Part shown: positions 59,260 to 64,000 of the stretch, in pieces
Position numbering within the stretch: position 1 is the first letter of the stretch
Layout of the letters: every line of letters begins with the position of its first letter
NCBI RefSeq assembly: GCF_014648395.1
Contig: NZ_BMRA01000011.1
Span: 23,567 to 87,566, forward strand
Length of the DNA: 64,000 bases
Origin: Micromonospora fulviviridis
GTDB lineage: Bacteria; Actinomycetota; Actinomycetes; Mycobacteriales; Micromonosporaceae
Direction: 5' to 3'
The notes under the pieces: model-generated
Told to the model about the DNA's origin: nothing
The model's database searches: none
What the model saw: only the letters and a program-made list of their open reading frames with translations
Made by a program: the position numbers and the translations under genes

Positions 59260-60899
59260 TGACCAACGGGTACGTGGTCCCCGCGATCGTGGCGGTCACC
59301 CTGGTCACCGTGGGGATCGGCTTCTACGGGCTGCGGCTGGCCCGCACCACCTCCGACTTCCTGGTCGCCTCCCGGGCGATCAGCCCGACCTGGAACGCCG
59401 CCGCCATCGGCGGGGAGTACCTGTCGGCGGCGAGCTTCCTCGGCGTGGCCGGGCTGATCCTCAAGTACGGCGTCGACGTGCTCTGGTACCCGGTCGGCTT
59501 CGCCGCCGGCTACCTGGCGCTGCTGCTCTTCGTGGCCGCCCCGCTGCGTCGCTCCGGGGCGTTCACCCTGCCCGACTTCTGCGAGGTGCGGCTCGGCTCG
59601 CGGCGGCTGCGGAAGCTGGCCACCGTCTTCGTGATCTTCATCGGCTGGCTCTACCTGGTGCCACAACTCCAGGGCGCCGGGCTGACCCTGGCCACGGTGG
59701 CCGGCTCGCCCTACCCGGTGGGGGCGCTGCTGGTCGCCGTGGTGGTGACCGCCAACGTCGCGCTGGGCGGGATGCGGGCGATCACCTTCGTCCAGGCTTT
59801 TCAATACTGGCTGAAGCTCACCGCGCTCGCCGTACCCGCGATCTTCCTGGCATTGCAGTGGCAGGCCGACGCCCGCCCGGCGGTGACGCCGCCCGACGGG
59901 CCGATGTTCCGGACCGCGACCACCGTGGTGGTCGAGCACCGCGCGACCCTCACCCTGCCCGACGGCGACATCCGGGAGGTACGCCCCGGCGACCGTCTCG
60001 ACTTCGCCGCCGGCGACCCGGTGCCCGAGGTCTCCGGCACGGCCACCGACGCCACCGACTGGCTGCTGCCGGACACGGCCGGCGACGACGACCGGGGCCT
60101 GTTCGGGACCTACTCGCTGATCCTGGCCACCTTCCTCGGCACCATGGGCCTGCCGCACGTGCTGGTGCGCTTCTACACCAACCCCGACGGGGCCGCCGCC
60201 CGGCGCACCACGCTGGTGGTGCTGGCCCTGGTCGGCGTCTTCTACCTGCTGCCCACGATCTACGGCGTGCTGGGCCGGATCTACACGCCGCAGTTGCTGG
60301 TCACCGGGCAGACCGACGCCGTGGTGGTGCTGCTGCCCGGTGCGACGCTCGGCGACGGCACCACCGGCCGGCTGCTCGCCGCGCTGGTGGCCGCGGGGGC
60401 GTTCGCGGCCTTCCTCTCCACCTCGTCCGGCCTGCTCACCAGCGTGGCCGGGGTGATCTCCACGGACGTCCTCGGCCGCGGCTCGGTACGCGGCTTCCGG
60501 CTGGCCACGGTGATCGCCGGTGGGGTGCCGGCGGTGCTCGCGCTCAACGTCTCCGGGCTGGACGTCTCGCAGGTGGTCGGGCTGGCCTTCGCGGTCGCCG
60601 CGTCGAGCTTCTGCCCGCTGCTGGTCCTCGGCATCTGGTGGCGCGGCCTCACCGACCTGGGCGCCGCCGCCGGGGTGCTGGTCGGCGGCGGCGCCGCGAT
60701 CGGCGCGGTCCTGCTCACCGTGCTCGGGCCGCCGCTGTCCGGCTGGCCGGCCACGCTCACCACCCAGCCGGCCGCGTGGACGGTGCCGCTGGCGTTCACC
60801 GTGATGGTGGCGGTGTCCATGGCCACCCGGCGGCGGCTGCCGCGGGACGTCGGCGTCACGATGCTCCGCCTGCACACCCCGGAGACGCTGCGGCTCTAG
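59259..60899 (+). CDS. Sodium:solute symporter (ActP-like cation/acetate family)
   Basis: 546 aa with about thirteen membrane helices. The SSS family start (FYGLRLARTTSDFLVASRAI) and WNAAAIGGEYLSAASFLG, then GLPHVLVRFYTNPDGAAAR and FLSTSSGLLTSVAG, match ActP/MctC-type acetate or monocarboxylate symporters. An unusually polar ~85-residue stretch (residues ~205-285, FRTATTVVVEHRATLTL and onward) is inserted in a loop; many ActP members have a shorter region. Substrate is probably a short organic acid. Confidence 0.88.
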   Translation: MTNGYVVPAIVAVTLVTVGIGFYGLRLARTTSDFLVASRAISPTWNAAAIGGEYLSAASFLGVAGLILKYGVDVLWYPVGFAAGYLALLLFVAAPLRRSGAFTLPDFCEVRLGSRRLRKLATVFVIFIGWLYLVPQLQGAGLTLATVAGSPYPVGALLVAVVVTANVALGGMRAITFVQAFQYWLKLTALAVPAIFLALQWQADARPAVTPPDGPMFRTATTVVVEHRATLTLPDGDIREVRPGDRLDFAAGDPVPEVSGTATDATDWLLPDTAGDDDRGLFGTYSLILATFLGTMGLPHVLVRFYTNPDGAAARRTTLVVLALVGVFYLLPTIYGVLGRIYTPQLLVTGQTDAVVVLLPGATLGDGTTGRLLAALVAAGAFAAFLSTSSGLLTSVAGVISTDVLGRGSVRGFRLATVIAGGVPAVLALNVSGLDVSQVVGLAFAVAASSFCPLLVLGIWWRGLTDLGAAAGVLVGGGAAIGAVLLTVLGPPLSGWPATLTTQPAAWTVPLAFTVMVAVSMATRRRLPRDVGVTMLRLHTPETLRL

Positions 60900-60920
60900 C
60901 GCTCCCCGGGGCGTGCGTGC

Positions 60921-61763
60921 TCAGCAGGCGTCGGTGCCGACGCAGAGCCGGTCCGCCACGAGCTTCGCGAAGTGGCGTGCCTCGTCCGGCGTCGCCTGGT
61001 GGTCGAGCCGGAGTTGCGCCACGAGGTCACCCTGCCGGACGAAGAGCCAACGGCTCGGGATCCCCTTGATCTCGCCCCCCACCAGCACCCCGTCGTCGCC
61101 GCCCAACCCCTCCGCGAGGATCGAGAGGGAGTCGTCGGGACGAGCCGGCACGCAGTCGGCGACGATCCGCCGCACCCGCTTCATCGAGGTCACGGCATCC
61201 GCCTGGGAGTGGCGGGTGACCCGTTCGGCCAGCCAGGCCGTGGGCGAGTCGAATACCGCGAAGCGGTCCGCCAGCGCGCCGACCGACAGTGCCGGCAGTC
61301 GGTTCTCGCAGGAGACGGCCGCCGATTCCAGGGTCCAGTCAACCTTGATCCTGCCCTGCGACATGGCGAAGCCGGGCGGCAGGTCGGCGAGTTGCAGGGT
61401 CGCGCCGGCCGGGATCGCCCGGCTGGGTGGCCGGCTGGACGGGGTGCCGCCGGTCGGCCGGCGACTCGACTGCGCGTCCGGGCTCGGGCTCGACTCGGCC
61501 GACGGCGTCGGGGAGACCGTGGGGTCGGCACCGGGCGTGCTGGGCACGACGGTGGCGGGTGGCAGTGGTGGCGTGGCGTCCCGGTGACCGGCGAGCACGG
61601 CCGCGCCCGAGGTGAGCACACCGACGGCGACAGCGACGGCCAGTACGCCCGCGACGCGCGCGCGCCGGGTCCGCTGCCGGCCACGGCGGCGCACCTCCTC
61701 CACCGGGGCCCAGGTCAGGCGGTCGGTGTCGCGGTAGAGGTCGGAGAAGAGTTGATCAGGCAT
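60921..61763 (-). CDS. Single-pass membrane protein, putative anti-sigma partner of the adjacent sigma factor
   Basis: 280 aa. Cytoplasmic Arg-rich start (VEEVRRRGRQRTRRARVAG), one helix (VLAVAVAVGVLTSGAAVLAG), a Ser/Pro/Thr linker, and a ~150-residue extracellular domain with two Cys pairs (SCENRLP and VADCVPARP, plus CVGTDAC). It overlaps the sigma gene by 8 nt and mirrors the arrangement at 56882-58607, with a different outer domain. The zinc anti-sigma motif is absent, so the role is inferred from context. Confidence 0.6.
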   Translation of the reverse strand: MPDQLFSDLYRDTDRLTWAPVEEVRRRGRQRTRRARVAGVLAVAVAVGVLTSGAAVLAGHRDATPPLPPATVVPSTPGADPTVSPTPSAESSPSPDAQSSRRPTGGTPSSRPPSRAIPAGATLQLADLPPGFAMSQGRIKVDWTLESAAVSCENRLPALSVGALADRFAVFDSPTAWLAERVTRHSQADAVTSMKRVRRIVADCVPARPDDSLSILAEGLGGDDGVLVGGEIKGIPSRWLFVRQGDLVAQLRLDHQATPDEARHFAKLVADRLCVGTDAC

Positions 61764-62256
61764 TGCTGACCTCCTCGGGCAGCGTGACGTCGAGCAGGGC
61801 CGCCAGGGCTTTGCGACCGCGGGCGAGGCGGGCCTTGACCGTGCCGGTCGGCGTGCCGGTCTGTACCGCGATCTCGGCCACCGGCAGATCGGCCAGGTGA
61901 TGCAGGACGATGGCGTGCCGCTGGTCCGCCGGGAGTTGCCGCAGCGCGGCGACCAGCGCCACCGTGTTCTCCGAGGGTGGCCCGGCGGCCGGTGGTGGAC
62001 CGTGACGCCGGTGGGCCACCAGACCGTTGCGGACCTTGCGCCATCGGTTGATCAGCAGGCGGTACCCGACGGTGCGGACCCACCCCTCCGGGTCGTCGTA
62101 CCCGCTGATCCGTGACCAGCGTTGCCAGGCCCGCACGTACGCCTCCTGGGCGGCGTCCTGGGCCTCGGTCAGGTCGCCACCGAGCGCGTAGAGCACGGTG
62201 ACGACGCGTTGTCTGGTGGCTCGGTAGAACTCCTCGAACCCGTCCGGCTCATCCAC
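61756..62256 (-). CDS. SigE-type (ECF-like) RNA polymerase sigma factor
   Basis: 166 aa from GTG 62256, where GGGAGG lies 4 nt upstream; an earlier GTG at 62289 has no site. Sigma-2: LYALGGDLTEAQDAAQEAYV then GWVRTVGYRLLINRWRK. Sigma-4: LPADQRHAIVLHHLADLPVA and GTPTGTVKARLARGRKAL. It is a paralogue of the sigma factor at 58089 and is followed by a membrane protein gene in the same order. The next rightward gene is an ABC transporter. Confidence 0.9.
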   Translation of the reverse strand: MDEPDGFEEFYRATRQRVVTVLYALGGDLTEAQDAAQEAYVRAWQRWSRISGYDDPEGWVRTVGYRLLINRWRKVRNGLVAHRRHGPPPAAGPPSENTVALVAALRQLPADQRHAIVLHHLADLPVAEIAVQTGTPTGTVKARLARGRKALAALLDVTLPEEVSNA

Positions 62257-62403
62257 TGTCCCTCCCCGTGGCGGTTGTGCCTCTGACACCCTTCACGGCC
62301 GCGACCGGTTGCACACGCACTGTCAAAGTAGGCACCAAGGAGGACGGGAAGATCCTCCTCTGGCCCGATCGACCGCTGGCCGGGCCGGGCTACGGTCGTG
62401 GGC

Positions 62404-63168
62404 ATGACCGATCAGCACCCGGCGCTGTCCCTCCGTGGCCTGGCCAAGCGGTTCGACACCAAGGTCGCGGTCGCCGGCGTCGACCTCGACGTGCCGACCG
62501 GCTCGTTCTACGGGCTGCTGGGCCCGAACGGGGCCGGCAAGACGACCACCCTCTCCATGGCCGTCGGCCTGCTGCGGCCCGACGCCGGCCAGGCCCGGGT
62601 GCTCGGGTACGACGTCTGGGCCGACCCGGTGCGCGCCAAGGGGCTGCTCGGCGTCATGCCCGACGGGGTACGCCTCTTCGACCGGCTCAGCGGTGCGGAG
62701 CTGCTGGCGTACCAGGGTCTGCTGCGCGGCATGGACCCGGCGGTGGTCGAACAGCGGGCGGCGGAGCTGCTCGACGTGCTGGCGCTCACCGACGCCGGCC
62801 GCACCCTGGTGGTCGACTACTCGGCCGGCATGAAAAAGAAGATCGGCCTGGCCTGCGCGCTGCTGCACGGCCCCCGGCTGCTGGTGCTGGACGAGCCGTT
62901 CGAGGCCGTCGACCCGGTGTCCGCGGCGCTGATCCGGGACATCCTGCACCGCTACGTCGTGGGCGGCGGCACGGTGGTCTTCTCCAGCCACGTCATGGAG
63001 GTGGTCGAGCGGCTCTGCTCGCACGTGGCCATCCTGGCCGACGGCCGGATCAAGCGGGTCGGCACGCTCACCGAGGTGCGCGGCGACCGGTCGCTGGAGG
63101 AGGTCTTCGTCGAGGTGGTCGGCGGGCGGACGGCGACGGGCGAGGAGCTGTCGTGGCTGTCCCGGTGA
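62404..63168 (+). CDS. ABC transporter ATP-binding protein
   Basis: 254 aa. Walker A GPNGAGKTTT, Q-loop VMPDGVRLF (divergent, without the usual Gln), signature VVDYSAGMKKKIGLACAL, Walker B LLVLDEPFEAVD and H-loop VFSSHVMEVVE. It belongs to the exporter/ABC-2-like branch. ATG 62404 is preferred; GTG 62398 is in frame. It overlaps the permease gene at 63153. Confidence 0.92.
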   Translation: MTDQHPALSLRGLAKRFDTKVAVAGVDLDVPTGSFYGLLGPNGAGKTTTLSMAVGLLRPDAGQARVLGYDVWADPVRAKGLLGVMPDGVRLFDRLSGAELLAYQGLLRGMDPAVVEQRAAELLDVLALTDAGRTLVVDYSAGMKKKIGLACALLHGPRLLVLDEPFEAVDPVSAALIRDILHRYVVGGGTVVFSSHVMEVVERLCSHVAILADGRIKRVGTLTEVRGDRSLEEVFVEVVGGRTATGEELSWLSR

Positions 63169-64000
63169 CCGCCGCCGAGCGGCCGGCCCGGGCCGTCTCG
63201 CCCCGGCACTTCATCCGCCTCAAGCTGCGGGTGCTGCGCAACAACTTCCGCGGCCAGGCGTGGCGGATCGCGCTGTTCGTGGGCGGCGTGCTGTTCGGGC
63301 TCTGGTTCGCCGCCGGCGGCTTCTTCCTGCTCGCCGCGCCCGGCCTGGCCGGCGAGTCCCGGTACGCGCTGATGACCGCCGCCTTCGGCGGCTGCCTGCT
63401 GACCCTCGGTTGGCTGCTGTTGCCGCTGGTCTTCTTCGGCGTGGACGAGACCCTGGACCCGGCCCGGTTCGCGCTGCTCCCGCTCTCCCGCCGCACCCTG
63501 GTCACCGGCCTGTTCGCGGCCGCCCTGGTCAGCGTCCCGGTGCTGGCGACGCTGGTCACGGTCGCCGGGCTGGTGGTCACCGCCGGCGCGCTGGGCGGCT
63601 GGTCCGCCGCGCTGGTCACGGTGCTCGGGGTGCTCCTCGGCCTGCTGCTCTGCGTGGCCGCCGCCCGCGCGGTGACCAGCGCCTTCGCCACCATGCTCCG
63701 CTCCCGCCGGGTACGCGACCTGGCCGCCGTGCTGCTCGCGGTGCTCGCCGCGCTGCTCGGCCCGTTGCAGTTGCTGGTGCTCGGCGCGGTCCAGCAGGCC
63801 GACTGGGACCGGCTCACCGGGGTGGCCCGGGTGGTGGGCTGGACCCCGTTCGGGGCGCCCTGGACGGCCGGCGTCGACGTGGCCGAGGGCCGGGCCTGGG
63901 CCGCCGTGCCGAAGCTGCTGATCACCGTGGCGGCGATCGGCGTACTCCTGTTCTGGTGGTCGCGGTCGCTGGAGTCGGCCATGGTGGGCGCGGCGAGCGC
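63153..64000 (+). CDS. ABC transporter permease (3' end outside window)
   Basis: I read this open frame directly from GTG 63153 to the window edge (~282 codons). GAGGAG lies 5 nt before that GTG; a GTG at 63165 overlapping the ATPase stop (GTGA) is also possible. Five or six hydrophobic segments are visible (WRIALFVGGVLFGLWFAAGG, LGWLLLPLVFFGVDETLDPA, AAALVSVPVLATLVTVAGLV and others). It resembles an ABC-2-type export permease. The substrate is unknown. Confidence 0.85.
   Translation, partial: MAVPVTAAERPARAVSPRHFIRLKLRVLRNNFRGQAWRIALFVGGVLFGLWFAAGGFFLLAAPGLAGESRYALMTAAFGGCLLTLGWLLLPLVFFGVDETLDPARFALLPLSRRTLVTGLFAAALVSVPVLATLVTVAGLVVTAGALGGWSAALVTVLGVLLGLLLCVAAARAVTSAFATMLRSRRVRDLAAVLLAVLAALLGPLQLLVLGAVQQADWDRLTGVARVVGWTPFGAPWTAGVDVAEGRAWAAVPKLLITVAAIGVLLFWWSRSLESAMVGAAS

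Overview
The window is about 72% GC, almost all coding, with many GTG starts and stop/start overlaps (GTGA, ATGA, TGATG). It carries a typical actinobacterial gene set: an IdeR/DmdR-type iron box, an [2Fe-2S] SoxR, SigE-type sigma factors and a LytTR two-component system. Protein style points to Micromonosporaceae, for example Micromonospora or a close relative; this is inference from gene content, not a database match. No insertion sequence, phage gene or CRISPR array was seen.

Layout. (1) 1-5.7 kb: an edge-truncated fusion of an XRE helix-turn-helix with a peptide deformylase-like domain; an iron-boxed FhuF-type siderophore reductase; a GT-C-like membrane protein; a methyltransferase; a PEBP protein. 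(2) 5.9-10.5 kb: a second methyltransferase, tRNA-Ser(UGA), a P-loop kinase, a quinone oxidoreductase, and soxR divergent from a split transketolase across a 22-bp palindrome. (3) 10.6-25.6 kb: a GT2 enzyme, a secreted SGNH/ricin-B lectin protein, a lipoprotein beside an OmpR/HK pair with matching upstream motifs, APH-like and thiolase genes, a PH-domain/rhomboid/cyclophilin block, a CorA transporter, an aminotransferase and a CysQ-type PAP phosphatase.

(4) 25.7-44.4 kb and 51.3-52.8 kb: a large exopolysaccharide locus. The leftward operon encodes Alg14/PssD- and Alg13/PssE-like subunits, a sulfotransferase and a GT2 enzyme. The divergent rightward operon encodes a Wzz/BY-kinase-like protein, a DUF3048 lipoprotein, a Wzy-like ligase/polymerase, an APH-fold kinase, a sulfotransferase, a Wzx-like flippase, a second rightward sulfotransferase, a GH26-like lipoprotein and a large secreted protein with two malectin-like domains. 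An initiating polyprenyl glycosylphosphotransferase lies at 51.3 kb. Three PAPS-dependent sulfotransferases with a PAP-removing CysQ suggest that the polymer is sulfated.

(5) 44.5-51 kb: CBS and Nudix proteins, then a three-gene set (nucleotidyltransferase, archaeal-style glycerol-1-phosphate dehydrogenase homologue, CDP-alcohol phosphatidyltransferase) that looks like a route for making and transferring a CDP-activated polyol phosphate, followed by a GT4 enzyme and an Fpg/Nei glycosylase. (6) 52.8-64 kb: a ROK regulator, a LytS/LytTR pair, a DUF5701-like protein behind a GTAC-rich palindrome, two parallel sigma factor/single-pass membrane protein modules flanking a DUF485-symporter operon whose upstream region holds a tight cluster of DnaA boxes, and an ABC transporter that runs off the right edge.

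The most notable findings are the DnaA-box cluster at 58.7 kb, the perfect 59-bp tandem repeat that preserves translational coupling between the two glycosyltransferase subunits at 30 kb, the sulfated-polysaccharide locus, the G1P-dehydrogenase/CDP-alcohol cassette, and the HTH/deformylase fusion.
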